64,000 bases of DNA from Tretioscincus oriximinensis (lineage: Eukaryota > Chordata > Lepidosauria > Squamata > Gymnophthalmidae): NCBI GenBank assembly GCA_022410635.1, contig JAJVDF010000359.1:1262312-1326311 (forward strand), written 5' to 3'. The notes under the pieces were generated by a model. That model was not told the DNA's origin, searched no databases, and worked only from the letters and a program-made list of their open reading frames with translations. Positions 1-11,449 of this stretch are shown in pieces. The number at the start of each line of letters is the position of its first letter. Position 1 is the first letter of the stretch. The position numbers were made by a program, and so were the translations under genes.

Positions 1-102
1 GGGGGGGCCTTTGTGGGCTGAGACCCCGCGCCCCTTCGTTGCAGCCGGGCTTGCCAGGGGAGAAGATGCTTGTCGCCAGCAGCCTGAACAGCCCACTAGG
101 AT

Positions 103-403
103 GGAGAAAAGGAAGGGAAGAATGAAGGAGGGAAGGTGGAAAGGAAAAAGGAGGGAAGGTGGGAGGGTGGAGGATGGAAAGAAGGAGAGAGGAAGTGAAG
201 AAAGGAGGGAAGGAGGGAGGAAAGGACGGAAGAAAGAAAGAGGGAGGGAAGAAAGGAAGAAGAAAGTAAAGGAAGGAATGAAGGTGGAAGAAAAAGGGAA
301 GAAGATGAAAGAGAGGAAAGGAAGGAAGGCGGGAGAGAGGGAACGGGGGAAGAGGGGGAAGGAAAGGAACGAGGGATGGAGGGAGGAACGAAGGGAGGGA
401 GGA
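103..403. repeat. Polypurine simple repeat, GGAA/GGGA type
   Basis: About 300 bp is almost pure A/G on the + strand, with irregular GGAA, GGGA and GAAA units. It is open in some frames only because purine runs lack stop codons; the translation is Lys/Glu/Arg/Gly low complexity. It is followed at about 420-478 by a short mixed pyrimidine tract. No gene signal. Confidence 0.9.
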
Positions 404-879
404 AACAGTAGCTGGGTTCTCCTCACCCTCTTTCTTCCTCACCTCTTCCCACCATCCTCCGCTTCCCCTCCACCCTTTTGCAGTTAATAAACCTACATAT
501 GGTTTACAATAGACCGGCAGCCAGCACTAAAAATAGCTGCCAAAGTGTGACCTCCAATCTATCCGTCTTTAGGGCAGAGAGGGCAAGAGGTTTGCCCTGC
601 TGTGCCCGGCATCTTTTTCTTCCGCATTTCCTTCCCCAGAGACGCCCCCTAGGTGCTCCCATCCACGTCCCCATCAGCCTGGGACTCCCTGCCAAAGGCA
701 GCCTCATGGGAGGCAGATGCCCAGGAAAGGAGATGGTGCAGGTTGGTTTTCTTCCCGCACCCCAAGTGAAAAAGTAATTCCACAGGGACCTGGACAGATA
801 TTCTGGGTAATAATGTATGTGCATTCATTGCACAGTTTATTGCCTTCTTATTTCACTGCTATACAGTCTGAATTTTCTT
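404..879. other. No recognisable gene; unassigned
   Basis: Contains the pyrimidine tract at 420-478 and otherwise ordinary mixed sequence. I see no splice-flanked open frame and no repeat family I can name. Confidence 0.5.
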
Positions 880-1097
880 TGATATTCCAGAATAAAGCAG
901 GGATATTGTGGAATAAAACCTGGATGTATTCCAAAATAAAATATGGATACTATGGAATAAAGACTGGATATTGTGGAACAAAACCTAGATATTCCAGAAT
1001 AAAGCCTAGATATTGTGGAATGAATCCTGGATATTCCAGAATAAGACATGGGGAATGCAGAATAAAGCCTGGAGAATCTAAAATAAAAGTCTCCCAG
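880..1097. repeat. 21-bp minisatellite with TATTCCAGAATAAAGCC core, about 10 units
   Basis: Ten or so diverged 21-bp units run head to tail, alternating between a GATATTCCAGAATAAAGCCT type and a GATATTGTGGAATAAAACCT type. Translated in one frame the array gives a 7-residue period (GYxRIKP-like), the expected product of a 21-bp repeat and not evidence of a protein. The TATTCC..GGAATA core is itself palindromic. Related short arrays occur at 7709-7810. Confidence 0.8.
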
Positions 1098-3237
1098 GTA
1101 TGGTTTACTCCCAGAACATGAATAAGGAATAAGGAATAAGTAGTGGATGCAACATTAGTGGTGATATAAATCTTGAACGCTTTGCAGCTAGACAGATACT
1201 TAGTAAGCAAAGATGGCACAGGGAACTGTTATGTGCAGGATATCATCCTGACCAATTTAAATGCTTTGTTCATTTTGAAGTCCCCTTGGCTTCAATGCAT
1301 GTGTGGGGGTCCATCTCTCCCATAGAAGTCATTGGAACCCCAAGGACATCGCAGTCAAACAGAGGGCTGTGACTCAAGAGTGCAGTGTAGCTATACAGGG
1401 AAACCCAAATTCACAGCGTGCAGCAATACAATAAATGCTTCCACAGATTTTAGTGGGCGATAGGGCTTGATTTTTCTTTTTTTTTTTAAATGATAAATAG
1501 GTTATGAAATTGGAATGTGGCTGTGAGAAGGAAAGCGAATGTGCCTGGCCGACATGTAGAGCCATGGAGTGGAACTAATTATGGTGCCTGCATTAATGCA
1601 GTGTAGATTCTGGAAACGCAATTATGCATTTATGTCACTGGCGCCTGTGTGTGTTGCACGGATATTGGGAGACGGAGAGATGGACTAGAATGCAAAGGGG
1701 AGCGTTGAAGAAATGCTAAATGTCATTCCACGCATTGGTTTCGCTACTATCTACCCAGTTGCACGTTATATATATTTAAAACATTCATGACATCGTAGCT
1801 TAAGCCCACCAATGCGGATCAGGGCTGCGCAAAATTTTTTATCCTGCAGCCATAATTTCTCCCCCCCCCACCACCACCACCAATTTAACATTAATTCTGA
1901 TAGGCAAAAAATCCCCGTAATTTAAAAATTTTGTTACGATTTTCCATAATTCTAGTTTTTCCGCAGGCAATTTGCTTGGGCAATCGTGCATTCCCCTTCC
2001 GTCCACGGCCAGCCTTTTAGCACCACCAAATGTCTTTTTGGAAGGTCAAACGCAGTCTGTCCGCGTGTGCAAGGAAGGGTTGAGGAGAAAGGAGCATTTC
2101 TAAGAGGCAAGATGAAAGCGAACATGTCAGTTTCACAGCACATCCAAAGGGACGGCTCTATGCGTGTTTTCCTTATATATATGTAATTTAAAGCCAGGCG
2201 ATCACCCAGGTTGTGCTGTGGTCCTTGAGGGATAAATGCACCTCTAGTTTCTTTTGTATGATAATACAAATCTCGCCTCCCCCCCTACCCTTTTACCCCA
2301 ACAGCTACCCTCACATTTCCATTACCTTCCAGAAGTGACCCACCCACTATCCCCACCCCCCACTGCCATTCAATTCACCTCATATCCCACCCCTCCTCCC
2401 AGCCCCACAAGGGAGAGGAGGCCATACGCAGATAAGAGCAGGGAACGGGGTATATTAAAGCAAATTATTTATAGGTCCAAAGAAAAGAACAGGAGGAGAA
2501 AGGGGGAGGGGGAGACAGAGAAAGAATAAAGGATGAAAATTGCCCAAGGACACTCACAGGCCTGCAAAGACAAAGGCAGGCGGAAGGCAGGACCCCCACC
2601 CCAATGGTCCTGCTTTATTAAAGGCCTGGTTAGTGAAGCCTTTTGGGGAGGGGGGCTTCTTCANTAATCCCTCCCTAGGAGAAGAAGGGAGAGCAGAAAA
2701 GAAGGCAATTCTGTCTTCCAAAGCAAGAAATTTAGGGGCGATCTTGCTTTAATTTTAATTAATTCATTCATGCATGCATTTTATTTGGTTATTTGTTTTT
2801 TTGAATTTGCATCCTCAGCAAGGACAAAATTCCAAACGAATGCACTAAAAGCAATAACAGGGCCTGAAAGCTGGAAGGGCAAACTGCTTCCTTAGCCCAA
2901 AGGTCAGGCGGAGTAGGTCTCGTGATTAGCGTAAAAAGGGCCACCATGAAGAAGGCCCTGTCCCAGTCACTGGAGACGCTGGTGCAACCAGGAGGCCTCT
3001 CAGTTGAATTTGAAGGATCTCCTTGGTGTAGCTGATTATATGTGGGATGNGCATGCCGCAAGAACAACGTGTAATAGTACTTGCCAGTGCACCAGGCTCC
3101 CTTATTCTTATTTTAAGTAAATTATGGAAGTGCCTTGGCATTACGGCAAGACTGACTGCAAGGGAAGCCTGTTGCGTTTGGATAAGATCAACACATGATT
3201 GTCATCCAATAAGGACAGAGAAGGGATGGGTGGCTGC
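1098..3237. other. Intergenic, no gene; mixed unassigned sequence
   Basis: Two kilobases without a supported gene. It holds a CCA run near 1868-1881, a pyrimidine-rich stretch at about 2275-2420, and a segment at about 2890-2990 resembling a degraded retroelement tail (GGCCCTGTCCCAG-type wording also found near 23250). Isolated Ns at 2665 and 3050. Confidence 0.4.
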
Positions 3238-3592
3238 CAGTGGCGGCTGGCCTCTGGGTTCGTAGGGTTCGGCGAACACGCTGAGATTAAAATCAATGAT
3301 AAAATCTCCTTTCATAGAGGAGCTGCCAACAAATCAAAAAGCTCCAGGCAGTTTTTTTTAATTGACAAAAGGGTTCACTGGTCCCAGAACCAATGGGAGG
3401 GCTGCCTAGGAGGGGCTACAGTCTCTCAGTCTCCATAGAGGTGCCATTTTGTATTGACATTCAACTTGCAGACTAAGAGTGAGACTGGTAAGTGCTTGAA
3501 AGTGACTCCTTCCAGCCCCTTTCCTAACTTTGCTGAGGCTGGAGGAACCTGCACCCTCCCCNCCCAGCCCCAAACTGCACCATCTGCCGCTG
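3238..3592. mobile_element. Non-autonomous hAT-like element (CAGTGGCGG termini), copy 1
   Basis: Begins CAGTGGCGGCTGG and ends with CTGCCGCTG, imperfect terminal inverted repeats. The body is clearly homologous to 53130-53459 (shared wording AAAATCAATGATAAAATC, GCTGCCAACAAATCAAAAAG and CTGCCTAGGAGGGGCTACAG). No convincing 8-bp target duplication survives at this copy. There is no coding capacity, so it is a MITE-type passenger. hAT assignment rests on the terminal sequence style and on the degenerate 8-bp duplication at the second copy. Confidence 0.7.
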
Positions 3593-3650
3593 GGTTAAGG
3601 GTTTCAGTGTTTCAACGCAGGTATCAAAGTTCGAGGCGCATGCATCGGCC

Positions 3651-3845
3651 GTGGGGAGAGGTGAGCACCCTCAACTGGCCTTAGCTTCAGCCAGCTTAGC
3701 TGTTCAAAAGCAAAGATCCACTCACCACCACGTGGTGGGGAAGAGGATAGAATAGATGTAAGCCTGTAGGTGAAAAATAGCCTTGTAAGGTGCGCTGAGT
3801 CCCTTCGGGTGAGAACCAGGTCCTCCTCCTCCACCTTCCCTNTGA
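3651..3845 (+). mobile_element. tRNA-related SINE, second family (CTACTGGCCTT type), body fragment
   Basis: Shares CTGGCCTTAGCTTCAGCCAG, then GGTGGGGAAGAGGATAGAAT and GATGTAAGC with copies at 4535-4715, 45275-45500 and, inverted, 21530-21775. Ends in a CTCCTCCTCC-type tail like the other copies. Only the body is retained; the tRNA-like head is best seen in the 45.3 kb copy. Confidence 0.6.
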
Positions 3846-3869
3846 TGTGGGCAAAGGTGACATCCANAC

Positions 3870-4268
3870 ACATCTTTTAAAAAGCAGTTCCCTTACAAGC
3901 AGCTGCTACCAAGCCCACTTCAAGTCATTAANTCTAACCTATAAGGTCCTAAATACCTTGGGCCCCAAATACCTAAAGGAATGCCTATGCCTTGGATCTG
4001 CAGGAGAGGCCCTCCTGATGGTACCTCCTCCCCCAGTGTCAAGGGGGGAGGGGGGAATCAGGGCCAGGGCCAGGGCTTTCTCCGTGGCAGCCCCAGAGCG
4101 TGGGGCAACCTCCCCCTTGAGGTGCGTCAATCACCATCTGTCTGCCTTTGGCTGAAAAAACGCCTCTCCCTTTACTTCTTTCAGATATTGCTGTCTTCAT
4201 ATGTTAATTTGGTTTTATTGTTAACCCCCTGAGACCTTGGGTGTAGAAATGTAAATAAATAAATAAAA
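3870..4268 (+). mobile_element. L2-like LINE 3' end with AAAT tail
   Basis: The degraded frame reads LTYKVLNTLGPKYLKECL and later ARAFSVAAPERGATSP, typical of the C-terminal end of L2-clade ORF2 proteins. The 3' untranslated part ends CCCTGAGACCTTGGGTGTAG followed by (AAAT)n at 4250-4268, the usual tail form. 5'-truncated and broken by frameshifts and Ns at 3842, 3867 and 3932. Confidence 0.7.
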
Positions 4269-4534
4269 TGCTACCACCTGTAAGCTACTGCTGAGCCACT
4301 TTTCCTCCTTTTACTGCCAGGGGAACCTAGCCTCTATGTTTACACTAGAGAAGGGATTACTTAGAGGTTTGATACTCCAACTCCCATGAGCCTTTGCTAG
4401 GACATCAGAGATTTGTGGTAAGAAATGGCTGCCCCACAGTTACAAGCAAGCTTTTTTGAAAGGGGTTATTAAGAAATGACCCCTGGGGTAAGAAACAATC
4501 TTTCAATCGAGAGGCCCATTCTCAAAACCTTGCT

Positions 4535-4715
4535 TTGGCTCTGGAAAGGGAAAAGTGCCCTCTACTGGCCTTGGCTTCAGCCAGCTTAGCTGTTCGAAGG
4601 CAAATAATTGCAGCTAGACAAATGAGGACCGCCACAGTGTGGTGAGGAAGATAGAATGTAAGCTTTGGCTGAAAAAGTGGCTTATAAGTGTCTTTTCAGG
4701 TGAGAAACGTCCTCC
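4535..4715 (+). mobile_element. tRNA-related SINE, second family
   Basis: Contains CCCTCTACTGGCCTTGGCTT, CAGCCAGCTTAGCTGTTCGA and GGTGAGGAAGATAGAATGTA, matching the copies at 3651 and 45275. A pyrimidine-rich tail (CCTCCTTTTCCTCC) closes it at about 4710. The same element type twice within 1 kb suggests independent insertions. Confidence 0.6.
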
Positions 4716-5199
4716 TTTTCCTCCTTTCATTATTGAATTTCCCCTCCTTCATTTGCTGCTCTGGCTGAGAGAAGAAACGTGCTTCCGAGGAAACCCAGGA
4801 AGTTTCTCAATTCCATCCTTTATGTCTCTCAATCTGCAACCTCCTTCTCTGTGTGATAGCAGATCTTGATCAACTCTTCCACTGTGTACTCCAGCTTCAG
4901 GTTAGAGGACTTAGTCAAGGCAGGAGTTGCTGAATGTCCCNACGAAGCTGTCTTTCGATGCCCGCTGCTGAATTGCACGAACTGCGGTGGCTAGAAAATC
5001 CACAACAAGAAACCTTTTTAGTGAGGGGACAACTGTACATGCCTGACCTCATGGAGCAGGTTGAAAGTGATGTTGCTTCCAACTCGGTAGAATTGGTGTG
5101 TGGGGATAGGGCCTAAGTCATGCTCCTCTCCTGGTTCACTGAAGGGGCCCTCTTCTTTGGAGAGGCTGGGGGCTGAATTGGCAAAACGTTCCAAGCAGT

Positions 5200-5460
5200 C
5201 TTGTACAGTGGTTAGAGTGTTGGATTCTTATCAGGAAATCTCCCAGTTCAATTCTGCACTCCTCTACAAAAGGTCAGATGGGTGACCTTAGGCTAATCAC
5301 ATTTCATCAACGCTCTCTCAGCCTCACCTACCACACAAGCTGTCTGTTGTGAAGGGTAGAAGGTTATGTAAAGCTGATTTGATTCCCTCCGGTATAAAAA
5401 CCAACTCCTCCTCCTCCTCCTCCTCCTCCTGCTACTACTACTACTACTCCCTTCTCTGTG
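5200..5460 (+). mobile_element. tRNA-derived SINE of Sauria/Squam type
   Basis: Starts with the tRNA-like ACAGTGGTTAGAGTGTTGGA (A-box region) and a B-box-like CAGTTCAATTCTGCACT, then the signature body GGTGACCTTAGGCTAATCAC and CTCTCAGCCTCACCTACC. A tail of (CTC)n then (CTA)n follows at 5404-5450. This architecture is known for squamate SINEs, and the family name is by recognition only. Confidence 0.75.
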
Positions 5461-6435
5461 CAGCATTCTTGGCAGTGATATGAAAGTGGGTTGTTGTTGC
5501 CTGCTTTGTGAAGGTCGCTGGGGATTGAACTGGGGACCTTCTACTTATAAGCAGTCTGTGCTATCCCTGAGCTGCAGCATGCAGACTGTGTGGGCGCTTC
5601 ACCTCTACGCTGGTTTCATGGCAGACATCCACCTGGTGAGTCTCGCTCATAAGCCATTTGTTCTCTTATTGAGATTTGCCCCTTCCCTGGGCCAGCCCTT
5701 GGTGCGCACATAGGTTCAACTCTGCTCTGCTGTGCAGGGGAGAAACGGTGGGGGGACTGGCACCTGCAGAGTTACTGCAGCATGTGGATGTCTCACTCCT
5801 GGGACTCCGAATCAGTCCTAGAGCCAGAGGATGATTTGTCTGTTCAGCTCTTGTGAGCAATGGAATATTTCTGAAGGGTATCTGCATGACCCTTAAAATG
5901 ACACGCCTTAAACCCAAGGTCTAGTGGAACAGAAATCTGCTCTCACGACCATTAATTGCCCTTCTCAATTCTCTTTCATTCTATGCCCAGTGACTAATCA
6001 TTATTGATACGTCCTTTTTTTTATATAGCAAGAGGGTCTTGTGGTCCCTTTTTTCATTGGCTTTTTAAATTTTGCACTGATTTGCATTTACCACTTGAGT
6101 TTAGCCATTTGTTTATTGTTTCAGGTTGTACTGCACATTATTGTGTTGCAATAAATGTTCTATTTTAAAGAATTATCTTTCGGGAGCTCCGTCCCAATAC
6201 GCAGTATGTCTTTCCCTAGAACTGTGTGTTTTTGTCAACAAGGAGTTACGTTCCTTTTGTTTAAAAAACAAGTTCTGTAGAGGAACCAGGGATTGGAGAA
6301 GTTTATTTCCATATCCTAACGATCAGGCTTACCAAATAAAAGTGGGACAGCAATACTAATGGGCATTAAAAAAATAGCTTGTACTGAAAACATTATAAGC
6401 TATGTCTGCCAAAATTGCCTTTTTTTTACATCCAT

Positions 6436-6575
6436 TAAAGGCGTATCTGATAGTAGTAGTAATAGTAGTAGTGGGCAGTGTTCAATTAGTGATAGTTGAT
6501 ATGAAATCCGGTATATTGATCTTGTTTGTTGTGTTACTGTTTTTATTAATTATTATTATTATTATTATTATTATT

Positions 6576-6630
<55 letters not shown>

Positions 6631-6730
6631 ATAACAACAACAACAACAACAACAATAACAATAACAAAAATAATAAAAATAAAGATGATAGATGGTGATG
6701 ATAGTAATTTATAAATAATAATAGATGAAA
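6436..6730. repeat. Compound trinucleotide microsatellite
   Basis: A TAGTAG stretch near 6450 is followed by (ATT)n at 6547-6577, (ATC)n at 6578-6630 and (AAC)n at 6632-6655, then AT-rich AATAATAAA-like sequence. Translations give poly-Ile/poly-Asn or poly-Met/poly-Leu and are not genes. The successive one-base changes (ATT to ATC to AAC) suggest stepwise microsatellite birth. Confidence 0.9.
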
Positions 6731-6739
6731 GATGTTAAT

Positions 6740-8110
6740 AATTAATAAAAATAACAACAGCAGCAGCAGTAAAAATATAGGTTCCCAACAAATGACTTAA
6801 AAGGATGTTACTTACAATATCAATTTGTCCAAAAGTTATTGGTTCAAATATAGTTTCTGTATCGCAAACTGGGGAGGGGAACTATACTGGTCTTTCCTCC
6901 TTTTGTCCCACCATTCTGGGTCAGGAAGCCCTGGAGACAGGTTGCAAACTAGAAAGGCAGCCATTCCTAAGCAACTTGACATGTTAGCACCAAAGAAAAG
7001 GAAGCATAAGAAGCAGAGGTTTTGCCAGAAGAGGTCAATTAATAAAAAGAGTGATAAACCCAGCTGTGGCCGACTTTGATTCGGTGTCATTCTGCCCCTG
7101 AGCAGGAAAGAACCCTGATGATGGAGGTGGGGAGTCACTTCTACAGCCAGGTTATAATTGGCACAAATGGAGTCCATCCTTTTGCCAAGGGTGTTAGGGA
7201 GGCTGGGATTATTAGAGAAGCTGCAACCCCATATATCTTGCACTCTGCATATGCTTTCAATCTCAGTTGGCCTGGGATAAGCCCCCTGTCACGTTTTCTT
7301 TGACACGGATAGTATACAGGGTTGCGTATGAAACCAGGACAGCTTCACTCGATTTGGGAAACAGGAAATTTTGGCAGTTATTAAGCGCATTATAAGCTGC
7401 AACTCCTGAAATTTCATTGTTAACACACCCATTCAAGCTTAGCCCACCCTAACCTGCTTTGTTAGTCATGGCAATACTCTTCATATGCACTTCCAGCGAT
7501 CCATGATCGATAGTGAAGGAGATTCTATTAAATTCTACACTTGGCTTCCAAATAAGCACCTTTAAGTTGGGGGTTCAAGATTTGAAGTTGCATCTTAGGG
7601 TATAGCGTTTCCCCCATTCCAAAAATACCGACTAGGGTATCAAAGGAAGGACCTCTTTCGTTAAACACTGACATTGGGAACTGCTCCACACATCACTTAC
7701 TTATCCCACTATATTCCACAACAAAACTTGGATATTCTGGAATAAACCAATCCACACAATACTTTATTGTGGAATATTGTGGAATATTCCACTATAGTAG
7801 TGGAATAAAAGTGATGTTTGGATGTTTGGTAACAACGGATCGGAATGGATTTATTGTTAATTCTATTGCTGTTCCCACAAATCCCTGCCCCAATCTAGGC
7901 CCCAAATAAGGAAAGAGAAAGTGCTCATAGAGATAAGAAATCATTGGCCCATAAGCAAGAAGGTCAAGAGAGAAACAGAACCAGAGCTGACATTTTGATG
8001 ACAATTAGGTTCGTGTTTTGTTCAAAATACAGCAAATGTGAACTGTTTGATTGTATCGTCGATGTTCAATTTGATCAATTTGGTTCAATTAATTTTTTGG
8101 ATATGCAAAA
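6740..8110. other. Intergenic, no gene
   Basis: No supported gene. At 7709-7810 there is a short block of TATTCC/GGAATA palindromic units related to the 880-1097 array. The remainder is AT-rich unique-looking DNA. Confidence 0.4.
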
Positions 8111-8450
8111 CAACATAAGAACAGCCATACTGGATCAGGCCACAGCCCATCTAGTCCACCATTCTGTCCCATACAGAGGCCCACCAGATGCCCCTGTTCA
8201 TGACTCCATGCAAATAGTATTTCAGGAGTCCTGCCTGTTGCTCCATCCTAGGACTCATTTATACCCTTGGGTGTCCATAAACCTGTCTAGTCCTGTCTTG
8301 AAACTATCCAAGCTGTTAGCTATCACCACCTCTTCAGGAAGAAAATCCCACAGGCCGATGACCTTCTGAATGAAAAAAATACTTTCCTTTGTCTGTTCTC
8401 ACTTTTCTACCCATCAGTTTTAAGGAGGGCCCTCTGGTCCTGGTACAGTT
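8111..8450 (-). mobile_element. CR1 LINE 3' fragment, inverted
   Basis: Reads on + as CATACTGGATCAGGCCACAG, then TCTAGTCC, GCCCACCAGATGCCCCTGTT, GGAGTCCTGCCTGTTGCTCC and CTATCCAAGCTGTTAGC, the complement of the CR1 3' region seen at 30000-30410. It is severely 5'-truncated, as is usual for CR1. Confidence 0.85.
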
Positions 8451-8779
8451 TACCTGAATTCTCAAACACAAAACAAAGTTTGCACATATTTACCACATTA
8501 CATCATCCACCATGAATACCTAATAATCCAGTTTAAAGAAATGCACATTATCTGCATATTAATCCAGATTTACACCGGGGCTGTATTCATAACCCCTGTT
8601 TATTTTGGAATTTCCTGATCAGTTTTAACGCACCTTGTCAATACCTTTAGATTGTATATTCTGAGTTCTGCTATTCTGCTAGAGCCTGAAACTGAGATTT
8701 TCAGACCATGTGATACCCATCCACCATTTTGTTTGCTGGTTGTATAGTTGTGCCTCTCTCAAATGCTATTGGATAGTTT

Positions 8780-8945
8780 TTGAAAGCAAGAAATCACAAT
8801 TAGATAAATTCTTCTTCCTCCTCTTCTTCTTCTTCTGCTTCTTCTTCTTCCTCCTCTTCCTCCTCCTCATCTGCCGCCCCCTTATGGTAGTCCCGGAGAA
8901 GGGCGTATAAAAATGCAAATAAATAAACACACATAAATAAATAGT
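8780..8945 (+). repeat. SINE remnant with (TTC/CTC)n tail and AAAT tail
   Basis: GAAAGCAAGAAATCACAATT at 8781-8800 matches, inverted, the second-family SINE at about 21640. It is followed by (TTC)n/(CTC)n at 8808-8870 and then GGGCGTATAAAAATGCAAAT with an AAATAAAT tail. Low-complexity Glu or Phe/Leu translations here are artefacts. Confidence 0.6.
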
Positions 8946-9864
8946 AGATTTTTTTATATTTGCAAATATACAGTAGGAGATGAGAAATTCCGTAGCACAG
9001 AACAGAGGACACCCATTTCGTTCCCCTCAGGCCACAAGCAGGAGCCCCTTCCGCCGCCCTGATTAGAAGATGGACAGGAGGAATTATCCAACGAGATTTG
9101 TATCCAGCCAGGGAGAATGAGAGGGGGAAGGTATACAGCCCTAGATTAATCTTGGCAGCTTGACTTCAAAGCACATCCCCCACTTACCCCAGTCTTCCCT
9201 GTGAGGAGGGAAGTGAAACAAAATGGCAGAGATATCAATATTTCATGCAGGGCTTGGCAACTGCATTCCATTGGAACCCAAGCTCTGAAGCTGAAGGCTG
9301 TGGGGGATTTTTTTCAGTGGAATTTGAAGACAAAAAAAATTGCTGTTTTTAGTTGTTTTTGCAAATATGATACAGGGCTGATTTCACAAGCTAGCTTCCC
9401 CCGTGTGAAAATCTGCACCGGCTAGCGTTTAAAACAGCTCCGGCTACCTCGGTGTTCTCCTCCATTTTAACAAGGTTCCTCTGCAGTTTTGAGAACAGGT
9501 CTAATGGCTGCTGGGAAATCCTTTTTTCTCCTTTTGCTATCTGCTTAGCGGGCACCCTTGGCAGAGGGCAAACTGTCTGCCCAGATAAAATAAATCTTCT
9601 TAGTCCTATTTATTCCCATTTAATGCCACTGTTATATTTAGCTCACGGGCAGCTTGAAGCAGAAATTCATCAGTGGAAGAGACAGGGAAGGAAGCTAAAA
9701 TGGAGAGGAGGGGGAGAGAGAGGAAATAGCATATATTTAAATTCCATTCCTAGCATCATTGTTGCAACTTTCTATTTTTTTCTAAAATAAAAAATAAAAA
9801 AATAAATAGGGCTCTTACCCAGTGGTATTGTAGAGCTACTAGTCTCTTAAACCGGGACTCAGGA
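8946..9864. other. Intergenic, no gene
   Basis: I see no splice-flanked coding segment and no repeat I can name. A short AAAT-rich tail lies at 9785-9810, just before the CR1 fragment that follows. Confidence 0.4.
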
Positions 9865-10195
9865 GGAAAGACGTAGAATCCTAGAGTTGGGAGGGACCTC
9901 CAGGGTCTTAGGCTCCAACCCCCTGATCCTTGCAGGATTTGTTTAACCATCCCAGGTAGACCAAACAGTTCAGCCTCTGAAGACTTCCAGTGGAGACCTC
10001 ACCACCTCCAGTGACAACCTGTTCCGCTCATTTTTTCCCCTAATATCGCATCAATATCTACTTCCTTGCAGTTTCATACCATTGCTTCTAGTTCTTCTAT
10101 GTCTCAATGAGAACAAAGCTGATCGCTCTGCTCTGTGATGGTCCCCTCAGATATTTGTAGACAGCTATGACATCTCCTCAGACTGCCCACAAATA
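9865..10195 (-). mobile_element. CR1 LINE 3' fragment, GAATCATAGAGTTGG subfamily, inverted
   Basis: Starts AGAATCCTAGAGTTGGGAGG and GACCTCCAGGGTC, followed by CTTCCAGTGGAGACCTCACC, GACAACCTGTTCCGCTCATT and AGATATTTGTAGACAGCTAT, the familiar inverted 3' end of an amniote CR1 subfamily distinct from the TTCTTATG-tailed one. Sister copies are at 41665, 42640, 44350 and 59068. Confidence 0.8.
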
Positions 10196-11307
10196 TCTCA
10201 AAGTCAGTGGGGACTTTTGATGTGATAACTTCACACACAGTAAGGACTTCAAATCATTGAGGGCTTCATAGTCAGTGAGAACCTCTGGTGAGGGGACTTC
10301 ACACGCAGTGAAAACTTCCGGTGAGGTGACTTTATTTGGGGTTGATGGGGGTGTAGGCTCAGTTCGGCACCCCGATTCTATAGAATCACATAGAATCCAA
10401 CCCCATTTCATTGGCATCTCCACACAAGGAGAAAATGTCCTACCACAGAGACTCCCGTGCAGGTGATTGCGCTAGAAGAGACTGAAGGCCCTATTGCCAT
10501 CAATAATGAGCAGATGGGCAAAGGAGGTCTTCTCTGAAGTTCAGAGGCACGTGGAAATGGTAAGTGAAGATGTGGCTTTAATCCCAGAAATAAATGAATA
10601 TATGCCAAGAACTGAATGTGAAATGAGGCTAATGAAAGATCTCCACATTTCTGACCCATTCCCATGTTCTGAGTTGTAACCAGATACCTTCAAGAGACTG
10701 CAAGCATGATGTCAGATCAGAAGGGGTCTGTCTTTGTCTTCTTCTGAGATGCCAAGAACCAATTACTGGGACACTGTGTGAGATGGAATTCTGGACTAGA
10801 TGAGCTGTGGTCTGATCCAGCAAGTCAGCTTTTAAGTTCTAATATCCTTCAGTGATTTATGCAGTTGCTCTCAGCACCACTTAAAGATTCGCTGAACCTA
10901 AGGATAGAAATTTCACATAGATTTGAGGATGACGTGGCAGAAAAGGTCTATGCTTGTTTGTGCATCTTACCTATACATCAGCAGCATTTGCCACATCTTT
11001 GCCCAGCTAATCATTAGTCACATGTGATGCTTTTTAGGGGACCAGAGCAGCAGTCCCGTGTATGTGCCCATTTTTTCCAATCGTTCTTCTCTACCTGGGT
11101 GCCACCATGGTGGAGGGGGGACATCCGCTCCAGACTGGAAGGACAATCGCTTTGGTGCTTTTATATATAATAAAGATAAATCCAAATAAATAATGACAAA
11201 TGCCTGTTTGAAGACCAATTAAAAATTGCATACATCTTTACTCATGACATTAATTAAAGGTGGACTACAAATTCTATATAAATTATGTATAAAACTTAAA
11301 AATGATG
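10196..11307. other. Intergenic, one short CR1 remnant, no gene
   Basis: 10758-10830 is a short + strand CR1 3' remnant (CACTGTGTGAGATGGAATTC then GGACTAGATGAGCTGTGG). 10200-10340 carries a few degenerate direct repeats around GTGAGGGGACTTCACACGCA. No gene is seen. Confidence 0.45.
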
Positions 11308-11449
11308 TCTAGCAAGGAGGTCTTGTAGCACCTTTAAGACTAACAAGACAAAGATGGGCTTTTATAAAGAAGTCTATTTCTTCAGATGCCAACCTGCTGC
11401 CACCTTTTTCTTGTTAGTCTCTAAGGTGCCACAAGACCCCTTTGCTAGA
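11308..11449. mobile_element. Foldback MITE, GTAGCACCTTAGAGACTAACA family
   Basis: Two arms of about 48 bp face each other. The left arm has TCTAGCAAGGAGGTCTTGTA and CACCTTTAAGACTAACAAGA; the right arm has TCTTGTTAGTCTCTAAGGTG and CCACAAGACCCCTTTGCTAGA. TCTATTTCTTCAGATGC lies between. The same wording recurs at 14133, 14590, 45030 and 56035. This repeat is widespread in amniote genomes and has no coding capacity. Confidence 0.75.

Noticed and set aside
11..487. 158-codon + strand open frame
   Set aside because: Lys/Glu/Arg/Gly low complexity from the GGAA tract; no splice or domain signal.
6402..6757. Poly-Ile/Asn and poly-Leu/Met frames
   Set aside because: Direct translation of ATT/ATC/AAC microsatellites.
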